Assembly: GCA_963827905.1 (NCBI GenBank)
Contig: CAWHCB010000007.1
Coordinates: 1-64,000, forward strand
Direction: 5' to 3'
Source of the DNA: JACXTP01 sp963827905
Lineage (GTDB): Archaea > Thermoplasmatota > Thermoplasmata > Methanomassiliicoccales > UBA472
Length of the DNA: 64,000 bases
In this document: positions 17,784-26,801 of the stretch, piece by piece
How the letters are laid out: each line of letters opens with the position of its first letter
How positions within the stretch are numbered: the first letter of the stretch is position 1
Program-made: the position numbers and the translations under genes
Notes under the pieces: model-generated
The model's input: only the letters and a program-made list of their open reading frames with translations
Database searches by the model: none
Told to the model about the DNA's origin: nothing

Positions 17784-19865
17784 TCACCACGGTTGGACCA
17801 CTCCAAGCAGGACCAGTATGAAGTAGCCGAGCAGCATCATCAGCACCGCTCCGCCCACCACCACCCCTGCGTAGGTCTGCACGAACCCGGTCTGCACCCT
17901 GCGCAGACCGCGGCCCGCCTTGGCGGTGCCACGTGCCAATCCGTTCACTATACCATCGATGACATGCAGGTCGAACCAGTCCAGTACCAGGGAGAAGCCG
18001 TACACTGCCCTCATGCCCACCCAGTCATAGCCCTTGGTGAAACCATAGCGGGCCAGGAGCATGTTGTACAAGGGCTTGACGGCCGGCCTCTTCACGAAGG
18101 CGTCGACGTCGATGCTCTTCTTGTAGAAGGCGAAGTAAGCCAGCCCGATGCCGCCCACAGCGACCGCCATGGACACATAGGTGGTCCAGGCGGTGAACAC
18201 ATTCTCCAGGATCTCCATCCCGGTCTCAGCGATAGGCTCCTCGAAGAAGATTATGCCGTAGAAGGGCGTACCGAAGAAGAACAGCGCCGCCATGCCGGAG
18301 AACACCGCAAGGACCGCCAGCAACATGAGCGGAACGGTCATGATCGCAGGTGTGTGCTCCTTGATCTTACCAGGCTTGGCCTGGTGCTCCTTCCCCTTGT
18401 GCCCATGGTCATCATGGGCCATGTGGGCCGCGGCGTGCTTGGTGGCCTCCCCCTCGGGACCGGTGAAGGTCTTGAACCACATGCGGAACATGTAGAAGGC
18501 GGTCATGAAGGCAACACAGACGCCCATGGCATAGAGCAAGTAGAACACCCAGTTCTCTGACCCAGCACTTTCCACCACGGCCAACAACTCATCTTTGGAC
18601 CAGAATCCGCTCAGAGGAGGTATTCCTGCGATCGATATCGCACCCAATAACATCACTATCGATGTGATGGGCATGTACTTCCGCAGCCCACCCATCTTGG
18701 ACATCTCCTCCGTATGGACGTAGTGGATGACAGCTCCCGCGCTAAGGAAGAGCAGGGCTTTGAAGAAGGCGTGGTTCATAAGGTGGAAGAGGGCGGCCGA
18801 GTAACCAAGGCTTCCCTCCTCATAGATGCCGGTCGCGAACAGATAGGCACCTGTTCCGAGCCCGAGGAACATCAGGCCCAATTGGCTGATGGTGGAATAG
18901 GCCAGGACGCGCTTTATGTTTGGCGAGTTCAAGGCCATGGTGGCGGCCATCAATGCGGTGACCACACCGATCACAGCGATGAACAATGGCAGCCATTCGT
19001 ATGAGTGCACCAACAGCGGGAACATCCTGGCCACCAGGTAGACGCCGGCCTTTACCATCGTCGCGGCGTGGATCAAGGCGGAGACGGTGGTAGGACCCTC
19101 CATGGCATCGGGCAACCAGTCGTGTAAGGGGAATTGAGCGCTCTTGCCTATGGCGCCCCCGAACATGAAGAAGCAACCCCAGGTCAACAGGCTCTGGTCG
19201 ACCTCGGTCAACACCTCTGGGTCGAACATCTCGACGTAGTTCAAGGTCCCGAAGAGGTTGAAGAGGATGAACAGGCCGATCATGAACATGACGTCGCCCA
19301 CCCTCGTGACCAGGAATGCTTTCTTGGCCGCGGAGGCCGCTGAAGGCCTCTCGAACCAGAATCCGATCAGGAAGTAGGAGCAGAGTCCGACCAGCTCCCA
19401 GAATATGAACAGCAGGGAGAAGCTGCTGGCCAACACCAGGCCGAGCATGACACCGACGAACAGGGAGATCTCGGTGAAGTAGCGGCGGCGCCTGTCGCCC
19501 TCCTCGCCCATGTAGCCGACCGAGTAGATGACGACCAACGTGGCTACGAAGGAGACCACGATCAACATCAGCGCGGTCAAGGTATCGATGAATATGCCGA
19601 TGGAAAGGGTGAACCCGCTACCCAGCACCACCCATTCTATGGTATCTGTGTAGTAAGCGCCCTCAGCGCCGTGCGAAGGAAGGCCGCCCGTCAGCGCAGC
19701 GTAGGCGATGGCGAGGGACAGGGCCATCGCCGCACCGACCAAGGCTATGGCGATCATGCCGCCCTTGTCGCTGAACTTCGCGCCTAGGAATCCGACTATC
19801 AGGAAGGATATCAGGGGCAATAACGGGATTATCCATGCCAGCTGGAACAGCCAGGTGTAATCCAT
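17784..19865 (-). CDS. nuoL: NADH/F420H2 dehydrogenase-like subunit L
   Basis: 693 residues, the largest membrane subunit. It has the antiporter core (GKSAQFPLHDWLPDAMEGPT, SALIHAATMVKAGVYLVARM, IKRVLAYSTISQLGLMFLGL) and a C-terminal extension predicted to form the lateral helix that lies along M and N. A His-rich hydrophilic loop (KHAAAHMAHDDHGHKGKEHQ) sits about two-thirds along, unusual and possibly metal-binding. It is flanked by nuoK and nuoM with one- and ten-base gaps. No interruptions. Confidence 0.95.
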   Translation of the reverse strand: MDYTWLFQLAWIIPLLPLISFLIVGFLGAKFSDKGGMIAIALVGAAMALSLAIAYAALTGGLPSHGAEGAYYTDTIEWVVLGSGFTLSIGIFIDTLTALMLIVVSFVATLVVIYSVGYMGEEGDRRRRYFTEISLFVGVMLGLVLASSFSLLFIFWELVGLCSYFLIGFWFERPSAASAAKKAFLVTRVGDVMFMIGLFILFNLFGTLNYVEMFDPEVLTEVDQSLLTWGCFFMFGGAIGKSAQFPLHDWLPDAMEGPTTVSALIHAATMVKAGVYLVARMFPLLVHSYEWLPLFIAVIGVVTALMAATMALNSPNIKRVLAYSTISQLGLMFLGLGTGAYLFATGIYEEGSLGYSAALFHLMNHAFFKALLFLSAGAVIHYVHTEEMSKMGGLRKYMPITSIVMLLGAISIAGIPPLSGFWSKDELLAVVESAGSENWVFYLLYAMGVCVAFMTAFYMFRMWFKTFTGPEGEATKHAAAHMAHDDHGHKGKEHQAKPGKIKEHTPAIMTVPLMLLAVLAVFSGMAALFFFGTPFYGIIFFEEPIAETGMEILENVFTAWTTYVSMAVAVGGIGLAYFAFYKKSIDVDAFVKRPAVKPLYNMLLARYGFTKGYDWVGMRAVYGFSLVLDWFDLHVIDGIVNGLARGTAKAGRGLRRVQTGFVQTYAGVVVGGAVLMMLLGYFILVLLGVVQPW

Positions 19866-19866
19866 C

Positions 19867-20190
19867 TTACCACCTCATGATATTCAGGTCGTCCACATGG
19901 ACAGTGTCCTTCAAGCGGTTCAGGTTCAGCAATATCGCCAGGCCGACTGCGGCCTCTGCCGCCGCCAGACCGATGGAGAACAACGCGAACACCTGACCCA
20001 TGGGCAGGTCGTAGTAGGCGGAGAACGCCACGAAATTGATGTTCGCGGCGTTCAGCATGAGCTCGATCGACATCAGGATGACGATGGCGTTCTTCTTGAC
20101 CAGTATGCCGATGACACCGATGGTGAAAAGGGTGGCCGAGACCAATAGGAACCAAGATAACGGTATGCCAGTTGTGAACTCAACGCTCAT
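19867..20190 (-). CDS. nuoK: NADH/F420H2 dehydrogenase-like subunit K
   Basis: 107 residues with three hydrophobic helices. The conserved Glu residues of the E-channel are in IVILMSIELMLNAANINFVA and IGLAAAEAAVGLAILLNLNR. It overlaps the second nuoJ gene by four bases and is followed after one base by nuoL, so the three are translationally linked. A membrane-embedded part of the proton path next to the quinone or methanophenazine site. Confidence 0.94.
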   Translation of the reverse strand: MSVEFTTGIPLSWFLLVSATLFTIGVIGILVKKNAIVILMSIELMLNAANINFVAFSAYYDLPMGQVFALFSIGLAAAEAAVGLAILLNLNRLKDTVHVDDLNIMRW

Positions 20191-20477
20191 TCCTCATCCT
20201 CCTCCTGTGCGATGAAGACCCCGCCCATCATGGCGGAGAAAAGTACCAGTCCCAATATGATCACCAGGACCCCCCACTGCTCGAATATGATGGCGGAGAT
20301 GTCCTCGATGGGGATGGAGAACATCGGGATTGTGCCTTCCAACATGCCGTCGTACCAGGCGTCCACCGCCAGGAAGACGACGACCATGAGGGCCAATAGC
20401 ACCACTGCCACGATTATGTTGGCCACGCTGCGGTCCTTCACTGAGAACCTCTCACGGGGGTTACTCACATTGACCAC
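20187..20477 (-). CDS. NuoJ/FpoJ C-terminal-half subunit
   Basis: 96 residues with two hydrophobic spans (VANIIVAVVLLALMVVVFLA and WGVLVIILGLVLFSAMMGGV) separated by a short polar loop, ending in the acidic QEEDEE. By position between the first nuoJ and nuoK it is the second half of a split NuoJ, a division known in archaeal Fpo complexes. It overlaps the preceding gene by 17 bases and nuoK by four. A later ATG could be used, but no shorter start is better supported. Confidence 0.8.
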   Translation of the reverse strand: MVNVSNPRERFSVKDRSVANIIVAVVLLALMVVVFLAVDAWYDGMLEGTIPMFSIPIEDISAIIFEQWGVLVIILGLVLFSAMMGGVFIAQEEDEE

Positions 20478-20733
20478 CTCCCAGGAGGCGGCGTTTGGTG
20501 AGCATCACTCCGAACAGGATCAGGACGTTGATGGCACCGACATAGACCAATATCTGGATCAGAGCCACGAACTCAGCGTTCAGGAACAGATAGATAATTC
20601 CCACACCGATGAAGGCGAAGGCAAGGAAGAACGCCGCCCTCACGATCTCCTTGGTGACCAGGACGGTGATGGCCGCACCGATCGTGAGACCGGCGAAGAC
20701 CATGAACAGATACGGGGAAAGGTCGAAAGCCAT
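20461..20733 (-). CDS. nuoJ: NADH/F420H2 dehydrogenase-like subunit J, N-terminal half
   Basis: About 90 residues from MAFDLSPYLFMVFAGLTIGA with three predicted helices. The mid-membrane helix VALIQILVYVGAINVLILFG is the NuoJ signature that forms the pi-bulge hinge in complex I. The start at 20,733 leaves two bases after the nuoI stop; upstream in-frame codons would run into nuoI. The rest of the usual NuoJ is in the next gene. Confidence 0.86.
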   Translation of the reverse strand: MAFDLSPYLFMVFAGLTIGAAITVLVTKEIVRAAFFLAFAFIGVGIIYLFLNAEFVALIQILVYVGAINVLILFGVMLTKRRLLGGGQCE

Positions 20734-20735
20734 TT

Positions 20736-21500
20736 TTACATCGCCTCCTTCATCTTCAAAGCGTCCTTGGGACAGACGTCCACGCACTGCTCGCAAGCGA
20801 CGCACTTTTCATAGTTGAACACCGGCCTCTTGATCGGCTTGTTGTTCTTCGGGTTCACTTCCCCGGTGTCCATCAGTTTGACCGCCTCGGTGGGGCAGGT
20901 CTTCTCGCAACGGAAGCAGGAGATGCACTTCTTCGGTTCCAGGACCGGTGTGTCCTTGACCGATGGGTCCAGCATGTCCTTCATCTCAGGCTTCCCCGCC
21001 TTCAGGGCAGAGGGCGCAACCATGGGAGAGTGCACCTCGTAGCCTGGCTTGTGCTCGTGCTGCAATTTCAACGGATCGAACATCAGCGCGGTCCGATCGT
21101 AAGAGGCCAGTTCGAACTCGGGAGTGACTATCATGGCGCTGGTCGGGCAGACCTCGGCGCAATACCCGCACATCATGCAGCGGCCTACGAATATCTGGGG
21201 CCTCTCCACCTTTCCGAGGGTGGGGTGGTCTATGGGGACTAGCTCAATGCATTTGTTGGGACATATCTTGACGCACTTGCCGCAGGCAATGCACTTCTCC
21301 AGGACTATTCCTGGGCGACCGCGGAAGCAGTCGGGCATGAGAAGCTTTTCCCAGGGGTAGAGGATCGTGTTCGGCCTTCCCTTCAGGGTGGTGCGCAGCA
21401 ATGTGCGCATGCACACGTACATCGGATCGGCGATGTAGGCCCGGGGTTTCAGGTCATCTCGGCGACGATAGGTAGATTTCTTCTTCTCTGCCTCGGCCAA
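20736..21500 (-). CDS. nuoI: NuoI/FpoI-type ferredoxin subunit with four 4Fe-4S motifs
   Basis: About 254 residues from a TTG start right after the nuoH stop. The first half is a normal NuoI: CIACGKCVKICP and CMMCGYCAEVCP, preceded by the amphipathic region LYPWEKLLMPDCFRGRPGI. After a 70-residue linker come two more full motifs, CISCFRCEKTCP and CVACEQCVDVCP, ending DALKMKEAM. Ordinary NuoI/FpoI have only the first pair. The complex lacks E/F/G and FpoF in this operon, so the extra ferredoxin may receive electrons from a soluble donor; that is inference. Confidence 0.88.
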   Translation of the reverse strand: MAEAEKKKSTYRRRDDLKPRAYIADPMYVCMRTLLRTTLKGRPNTILYPWEKLLMPDCFRGRPGIVLEKCIACGKCVKICPNKCIELVPIDHPTLGKVERPQIFVGRCMMCGYCAEVCPTSAMIVTPEFELASYDRTALMFDPLKLQHEHKPGYEVHSPMVAPSALKAGKPEMKDMLDPSVKDTPVLEPKKCISCFRCEKTCPTEAVKLMDTGEVNPKNNKPIKRPVFNYEKCVACEQCVDVCPKDALKMKEAM

Positions 21501-21501
21501 C

Positions 21502-22627
21502 TTACCACCACCCAATATTGTAATATTTGATCAACACGACGATGACCAGGTTGATGAAGGCCAGAGGCATTAGGCGCCTCCAGCCGATCTTCAGTATCTG
21601 GTCGGTCCTGATACGGACCATGGCCGCGCGGACCCAGACCATGACGAAGAAGACCAAGAAGGTCTTTATCAGCGTCCAGACCTCCGGTGGCACCGGCTCC
21701 GGTCCAGCCCATCCGCCTAGGAACAGCACGGTGATGAGAAGGGCAACGATATACGCCCGAACATAGTCGCAGAGCATGATCAGACCCCAGCGGAATCCGC
21801 CGTACTCGGTCTGCCAGCCCTCTACCAGCTCGGCCTCGGCCTCCGGCAGGTCGAAGGGGACCCGCTCCACCTCGGCCAACCCGGCCACGAAGAACGTGAT
21901 GCATCCCGAGGATGAGCGGTGCGATGAGCCAAACATTCTCTATCTGCCAGGTGACGATGTCATTGAAGTTGAGGCTGCCCACCATGATGACGATGGACAC
22001 CACCACCAGTAGCAGTGGTACCTCGTATGCGATCAATTGTGCGGCGCCACTCATACCGCCGATGACGGTGTACTTGTTGTTGGAGGACCAGCCACCGATC
22101 AGGATGGCGAAGGGCGCGAGGCTGAAGACCGCCAACCCCAGCAGAAGGGCAAGCGGGACATTGACCGCGTACCAGAACTCGCTCCAGGGAATAAGACCGA
22201 GGAGCATTACGGAAGTGGCCAGGATCATCACGACCGCATACGTGTACAGTTTCTTGTCCGAGTCCCTGGGTATGATGATCTCCTTAAGCAAGGTCTTGAT
22301 GCCGTCGGCGAAGTTCTGGAACCCGCCGAGCCATCCGACCTGAGTACCGCGCCTGTCCATCATGCGACCCAGTACCTTCCTCTCGATCCATATGACCCAC
22401 AGACCGGCCAGGAACCCTCCGATGAAGACGGTGACGCTAACTAAGAGAATGGTAACGAACCAGACCGTCTGGTTGTCGGTGAGGAATTCGGTCACCCAAT
22501 ACCACCAGCTGTCCTCGTTGCCGTCGAGGACTACGCCGGCCCAGAACCAGTCACCTATCAGCCACATCAACCAGGAGACCAGTTGTTGGAACCCCTCGTA
22601 AAGTGAATCTACTCCTAGGAAGCTCAT
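21502..22627 (-). CDS. nuoH: NADH/F420H2 dehydrogenase-like subunit H (one frameshift)
   Basis: The quinone-site membrane subunit. Frame one gives WVIWIERKVLGRMMDRRGTQ, GFQNFADGIKTLLKEIIIPR and MSGAAQLIAYEVPLLLVVVS. Near 21,908 the frame changes and continues with CITFFVAGLAEVERVPFDLP and EAEAELVEGWQTEYGGFRWG, ending YYNIGWW. The acidic loop after the break is diagnostic for NuoH. The N-terminus is longer than in bacteria, with an extra hydrophobic/Trp-rich stretch before the first canonical helix. The break is a single-base shift and probably an error. Confidence 0.9.
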
Positions 22628-22631
22628 TTTT

Positions 22632-23714
22632 TCACCGGTCCGTCTCGCCTAGGCACATGTCGATCGATCCCATGATGGCCGGGACATCTGCCATCTTCTC
22701 TCCGATCAGCATCACTGGCGTGGCGGAGACGCTCACGAATATGGGGCTCCGCACCTTCAGCCGGTAGGGCTGGTTCGTGCCGTCCCCTATAGCGTACATG
22801 AGGCCCTCGCCCCGGGGGTCCTCCACATGGAAGAACGCGGAACCGGACGGGGCATTGTTGGGCGCCTTGACACGAACCGGACCGTCCCTGAGCTTCTTCA
22901 GGGCCTGGCGGATGATGTCGCAGCTGACCTCCATCTCGCGCATGCGGACCCTATACCTAGCGAACGAGTCGCAGGTGTCCTCCACGCACACCTCGAAGTC
23001 GACCTGGTCATAGGTCTCGTAGGGGTCATCGCGGCGTATGTCGAAGTCGATCTTGGAACCGCGCATGTTCGGCCCAGTGACGCCGAGGTTCATGGCATCG
23101 GCTGGGGTTAGCATGCCGACATCCTCCATCCTCACGCGGAAGGAGGTCGTTCGGTCGCACAGCGCCTCGTACTCCTTCATGCGCTCCTCGAAGAGCTTCA
23201 GCACCCTCAGGGTGTCCCTCTCGAAGTTGGGCGGAAGGTCGTTTCGCACACCACCGATGCGCACGTAGTTGTAGGTCATGCGCGCCCCGGTGAGGTTGGT
23301 CATGAGGTCCAGGAAGAGCTCCCTCTCCCTCATGCAGTAAAGGAAAATGGTGTAAGAACCGAGGTCGGTCCCGACGGCGGCCAGCCACATCAGGTGGGAG
23401 GAGATGCGCTGCATCTCCAAGGTGATGACGCGGATCCATTGCGCCCTCTCCGGCACGTCCACGTCCATAAGCTCCTCGATGGTGCGCACGTAAAGGTGGC
23501 TCCAGGTCAGGGAAGAACCGTAGCATAGGCGATCGGCCAGGGGGATGATCTGCTTGAAGTCCCTGGCCTCCACCATCTTCTCCCAGCCCCTGTGAAGGTA
23601 GCCGATGACCGGCGTGGCATCGGTGATTATCTCACCGTCGATCTTGACGCGTAGATTCCACAGCCCATGGGTCATGGGATGCTGCGGCCCCATGTTCACC
23701 CACATCTCGGTCAT
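22632..23714 (-). CDS. nuoD: NADH/F420H2 dehydrogenase-like subunit D
   Basis: 360 residues, homologous to the NiFe hydrogenase large subunit but without its Ni-binding CxxC pairs, as in complex I. It starts MTEMWVNMGPQHPMTHGLWN, with YLHRGWEKMVEARDFKQIIP (quinone-head region), GPNMRGSKIDFDIRRDDPYE and the tail DVPAIMGSIDMCLGETDR. It overlaps nuoC by four bases and is a separate gene, not fused as NuoCD. Uninterrupted. Confidence 0.95.
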   Translation of the reverse strand: MTEMWVNMGPQHPMTHGLWNLRVKIDGEIITDATPVIGYLHRGWEKMVEARDFKQIIPLADRLCYGSSLTWSHLYVRTIEELMDVDVPERAQWIRVITLEMQRISSHLMWLAAVGTDLGSYTIFLYCMRERELFLDLMTNLTGARMTYNYVRIGGVRNDLPPNFERDTLRVLKLFEERMKEYEALCDRTTSFRVRMEDVGMLTPADAMNLGVTGPNMRGSKIDFDIRRDDPYETYDQVDFEVCVEDTCDSFARYRVRMREMEVSCDIIRQALKKLRDGPVRVKAPNNAPSGSAFFHVEDPRGEGLMYAIGDGTNQPYRLKVRSPIFVSVSATPVMLIGEKMADVPAIMGSIDMCLGETDR

Positions 23715-24194
23715 GGCACTCTCCTCCCGACGACGTAGTCCTTCCTCATGGGGAAGAACGTGAAATCGTCCGCCAAAAGCAGACGCTCCATCTTGGGGTG
23801 GTTCAGGAAGCGAATGCCGAACATGTCGTAGGTCTCCCTCTCGTGCCAGTTCGCTCCACCCCAGAGGGGGGTGATCGATTCCACCTCAGGCTGGTCGTAG
23901 GATATGTTCTCCACCACGATCTCCGCCACCACCTTGTTCTGATAGGAAGATATGTGATAGACCGTCTGGAAGGCGGTCTTTGTGTCCACCCCGCAAACGC
24001 TGGAGACGTGCTCAAAACCGAGCTCGTCCTTCATCTTCGTGCAGAGCGGCAGAAGTATGTCCTTGCTTATCGTGAGGTAATATCCGGCGCGGGGCGATCT
24101 CAATGCTCGTAATGCCCTGCGTGAACTTGCTGTTGATCGCCTCGGCGATCTGCTCCTCATTCATCCTGGTGCTTGTTTCGGTCATCTTTCTCAC
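23711..24194 (-). CDS. nuoC: NADH/F420H2 dehydrogenase-like subunit C (one frameshift)
   Basis: About 160 residues. The first frame reads MTETSTRMNEEQIAEAINSK ... ITSIEIAP; from near 24,090 the next frame continues AGYYLTISKDILLPLCTKMK and then the family signature WHERETYDMFGIRFLNHPKM, DFTFFPMRKDY. The start is either MRKMTE at 24,194 or MTE at 24,185, both immediately after the nuoB stop. NuoC packs against D and B in the connecting arm. The single-base break is likely a consensus error. Confidence 0.88.
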
Positions 24195-24195
24195 C

Positions 24196-24756
24196 TCAGT
24201 CCAGGAAAGTCCCTTTCTGCTCTGCGGTTATCTTACGGTTAAGCTTGAGGAAGCCGTCGATCATGGCCTCTGGTCGAGGCGGGCAACCGGGGATGTAGAT
24301 GTCGACCGGTATGAAGGTGTCCAGGCCCTGGATCACATTGTACGCGTCATACCACGGCCCACCGCTGATGGCGCACTCGCCCATGGCGACGACCCACTTG
24401 GGCTCGGGCATCTGCTCGTAAAGCCGGCGCAGGGACGGTCGCAGCTTCTGGGAGATCCATCCATTGACCAGTAGAACATCGGATTGACGCGGGGATGAAC
24501 GATAGATCATTCCCAATCTCTCGGCGTCCCAACGACAGGCGGAGGCGGCGGCCATCTCCAGAGCGCAGCAGGCGACACCGAAGTGCAGGGGGTAGATGGC
24601 ATTCCTTTGCCCCCAAGCCCATATGGGGGCGGTGAGGCCGTCGATGGGCTTCTTGAGTATGGGGTTTCGGGCCATTCCCAGGACCATGTCCTTGGCCATC
24701 TCCTGGAACTCCTTGGCGGTCATGGCTATGGCGTGAGGGGAAAGGCTCAGATCCAT
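24196..24756 (-). CDS. nuoB: NADH/F420H2 dehydrogenase-like subunit B
   Basis: 186 residues carrying the N2 4Fe-4S cluster that hands electrons to the quinone-type acceptor. Ligands are the tandem Cys in HFGVACCALEM, Cys in AMGECAISGGP and Cys in YIPGCPPRPEAM. SSPRQSDVLLVNGWISQKL is also family-typical. It overlaps nuoA by ten bases. Uninterrupted. Confidence 0.96.
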   Translation of the reverse strand: MDLSLSPHAIAMTAKEFQEMAKDMVLGMARNPILKKPIDGLTAPIWAWGQRNAIYPLHFGVACCALEMAAASACRWDAERLGMIYRSSPRQSDVLLVNGWISQKLRPSLRRLYEQMPEPKWVVAMGECAISGGPWYDAYNVIQGLDTFIPVDIYIPGCPPRPEAMIDGFLKLNRKITAEQKGTFLD

Positions 24757-25121
24757 AGTATCTTCTCCTTAGCGAGAGCGTAATAGACCCCTACCAGCAT
24801 GATCGCGGTGAACACGAACGCGATGATGTAGGGTTCGCTCATAATGTCATTTTGATCGAAGTTCTCAAAACCAAGGGCCCAGAGCAATAAAAACACGGTC
24901 ACGATATCAAACACCACGAAAATGATGGCGTAGACATAGAACTGGACATGGAATTGGACCTGGGCCTGTCCTATCGGCGTTTCTCCGCATTCATAGGTTG
25001 TCTCCCTCAGTGTGCTCTGCTTGGTGGGCCTGAAGAACCTAGAAATAAAGAAAGCCAGCACTGGGAAGAGAACAGCTACCAGAGCGAAGATAGCTACCGG
25101 ATAATACTGTTCTACGAGCAT
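24747..25121 (-). CDS. nuoA: NADH/F420H2 dehydrogenase-like subunit A
   Basis: 124 residues with three helices. The conserved segment TTYECGETPIGQAQVQFHVQ includes the loop Cys next to the quinone channel, followed by YVYAIIFVVFDIVTVFLLLW. First gene of the operon A-B-C-D-H-I-J-J-K-L-M-N. A TATA-like element is centred about 24 bases before the ATG, so the transcript is probably leaderless or nearly so. Confidence 0.94.
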   Translation of the reverse strand: MLVEQYYPVAIFALVAVLFPVLAFFISRFFRPTKQSTLRETTYECGETPIGQAQVQFHVQFYVYAIIFVVFDIVTVFLLLWALGFENFDQNDIMSEPYIIAFVFTAIMLVGVYYALAKEKILWI

Positions 25122-25138
25122 TGCAAGGTGAATATTCT

Positions 25139-25150
25139 ACCTATATAAAA
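25139..25150 (-). promoter_or_regulatory. archaeal TATA box of the nuo operon
   Basis: On the minus strand TTTTTATATAGG lies with its centre 24 bases upstream of the nuoA ATG. Archaeal TATA boxes sit about 25 bases before the transcription start, which implies a leaderless mRNA. Farther upstream, the motif ATTAATGACAATCAT and related TTAATG copies (25,180-25,240) may be regulator sites. Confidence 0.6.
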
Positions 25151-25351
25151 ATTGAACTCAGATTGATTGGATGATTCAGGCGTTAATGATAGTTAATGTC
25201 CAGATGGTCCTTCTGATTACCATTAATGACAATCATAAGGACCGGTTTTAAATATGATAAATGGGCGAAAAAACACGAACAAAAAGACCGCCCACCGCTC
25301 TATAAGTTTATAAAACGAGGGCTCAAGTATGTCACGTCGAGGAAGGTGATC

Positions 25352-25865
25352 ATGATGACGCGGAACGTGGCGATCTTAGTGGAGGACGACTATGAGGACA
25401 TGGAGCTGTGGTATCCTTACTACCGTCTCAAAGAGGCGGGATGGAACCCTGTGCTGGTCGGTCCGGGCACCAAAGAGATCTACCGCAGCAAGCATGGCTA
25501 CGAGGCCAAGGTGGACCAGGACGCCATCACCGCCGACGCCCGTAACTTCCAGGCCCTGATAGTGCCAGGCGGTTTCGCCCCGGACCGACTGAGGACGGCA
25601 TCATGCCGTGACCGAGCTGGTGAAGCGGATGTTCGACTCCGGCAAGGTGGTGGCGGCCATCTGCCATGGTCCGTCGGTGCTCATAACCGCCAACGTGCTG
25701 CGCGGTAGAAAGACGACCTGCTTCTTCGCCATCAAGGACGACGTGATCAATGCCGGGGCCAGATATTTCGATGAGGAGGTGGTCGTGGACGGGAACCTCA
25801 TCACATCGCGCACCCCGGCCGACCTGCCCGCGTTCATGAGGGAGTTCCTCATCGCATTGGGATGA
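25352..25865 (+). CDS. DJ-1/PfpI family protein (one frameshift)
   Basis: About 170 residues. The first frame runs MMTRNVAILVEDDYEDMELW to ALIVPGGFAPDRLR, and from near 25,600 the second continues AVTELVKRMFDSGKVVAAIC. The nucleophilic Cys is in AAICHGPSVLI, the Glu partner in LVEDDYEDME. The family includes intracellular proteases, glyoxalase/deglycase-like enzymes and chaperones, so activity is uncertain. An RBS-like GGAAGGTGAT precedes the paired ATGs, and a TATA-like TTTATAAAA lies about 40 bases upstream. Divergent from the nuo operon. Confidence 0.83.
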
Positions 25866-25997
25866 TCGAGTGCAGGCCATCCGCCGAGACTATGACCAAA
25901 GGTAGCATTGCTGTGAACTGTAGCACCTCAATGAGCATTATATAGGGTCGTGGCAATAACGCAGATTCGACCTGATGACAGGACAGAGGTGACGCAA

Positions 25998-26801
25998 ATG
26001 AAGATCGGTTTCGTGGGAGCGGGCAACATGGCCGAGGCCTTGATGAAGGGGATTATCAGTGCGGGAATGGCACTGGCTGACGACATCACCGCCAGCGACG
26101 TCATGCCGGAGCGCCGGGACTTCATAGCCAAGACCATAGGGGTAGGCGTCACCGGGGACAACATCGAGGTGGTCCGGTCCTCGGACATCATCGTGCTGGC
26201 CGTCAAACCGAACCATGTCGGTCCGGTGCTGGAGGAGCTGAAACCATACCTGTCCAGCGATCACTTGCTCATATCCATCGCCGCAGGCGTCAAGATCGAC
26301 GTCATGGAGCGCCACCTGAACTGGGGCGTGCGGGTGGTCCGGGTCATGCCTAACCAACCTTGCCTGGTCGGCGCCTCGGCCTCGGCGTTCGCCCTGGGCC
26401 GGTCGGCACGCAAGGAGGACAAGGAGACCGTACAGCGCGTCCTGGAGTCCGTGGGTGTGGCCTTCGCCCTGGACGAGAAGCTGCTTGACGCCGTGACCGG
26501 CCTGAGCGGGTCCGGCCCGGCCTATGTGTACATGTTCATCGAGGCCTTGGCGGACGGCGGCGTGCTGGCCGGTCTGCCCCGTGATGTCGCCACCATCCTA
26601 GCGGCACAGACCGTGTTCGGTTCCGCCAAGACGTTGCTGGAGACCAGGAAGCACCCCGGCGAGCTGAAGGACATGGTGGCATCCCCCGGCGGGACCACCA
26701 TCGAAGGGATCCGCACCTTGGAGGAGAGCGGTTTCCGCGGCGCGGTCATGGACGCGATCGAGGCCGGCGCCAAGAAATCGGCCGAGCTGGGCGGCAAGTG
26801 A
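25998..26801 (+). CDS. proC: pyrroline-5-carboxylate reductase
   Basis: 267 residues. The N-terminal NAD(P)-binding motif is MKIGFVGAGNMAEALMKGI, and the C-terminal dimer/active-site signature is GLSGSGPAYVYMFIEALADG with PGELKDMVASPGGTTIEGI. It makes proline from P5C in the cytosol. The start at 25,998 follows an RBS-like GAGGTGA; an in-frame ATG at 25,950 would add 16 unconserved residues. A TATA-like TATATAGG at 25,938-25,945 fits a short leader. It converges on the Nob1 gene with no gap. Confidence 0.94.
   Translation: MKIGFVGAGNMAEALMKGIISAGMALADDITASDVMPERRDFIAKTIGVGVTGDNIEVVRSSDIIVLAVKPNHVGPVLEELKPYLSSDHLLISIAAGVKIDVMERHLNWGVRVVRVMPNQPCLVGASASAFALGRSARKEDKETVQRVLESVGVAFALDEKLLDAVTGLSGSGPAYVYMFIEALADGGVLAGLPRDVATILAAQTVFGSAKTLLETRKHPGELKDMVASPGGTTIEGIRTLEESGFRGAVMDAIEAGAKKSAELGGK

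Noticed and set aside
15540..18560. Long plus-strand frames rich in His, Glu and Gly opposite nuoL, nuoM and nuoN.
   Set aside because: They are complements of high-GC membrane-protein genes; composition is as expected for antisense of hydrophobic codons and no start context is present.
12185..25121. Horizontal transfer of an archaeal Fpo/Nuo and lipid gene block into a bacterium.
   Set aside because: The archaeal part continues for over 50 kb with informational and housekeeping genes, and no mobility gene or attachment site lies at the join; an assembly chimera is simpler.
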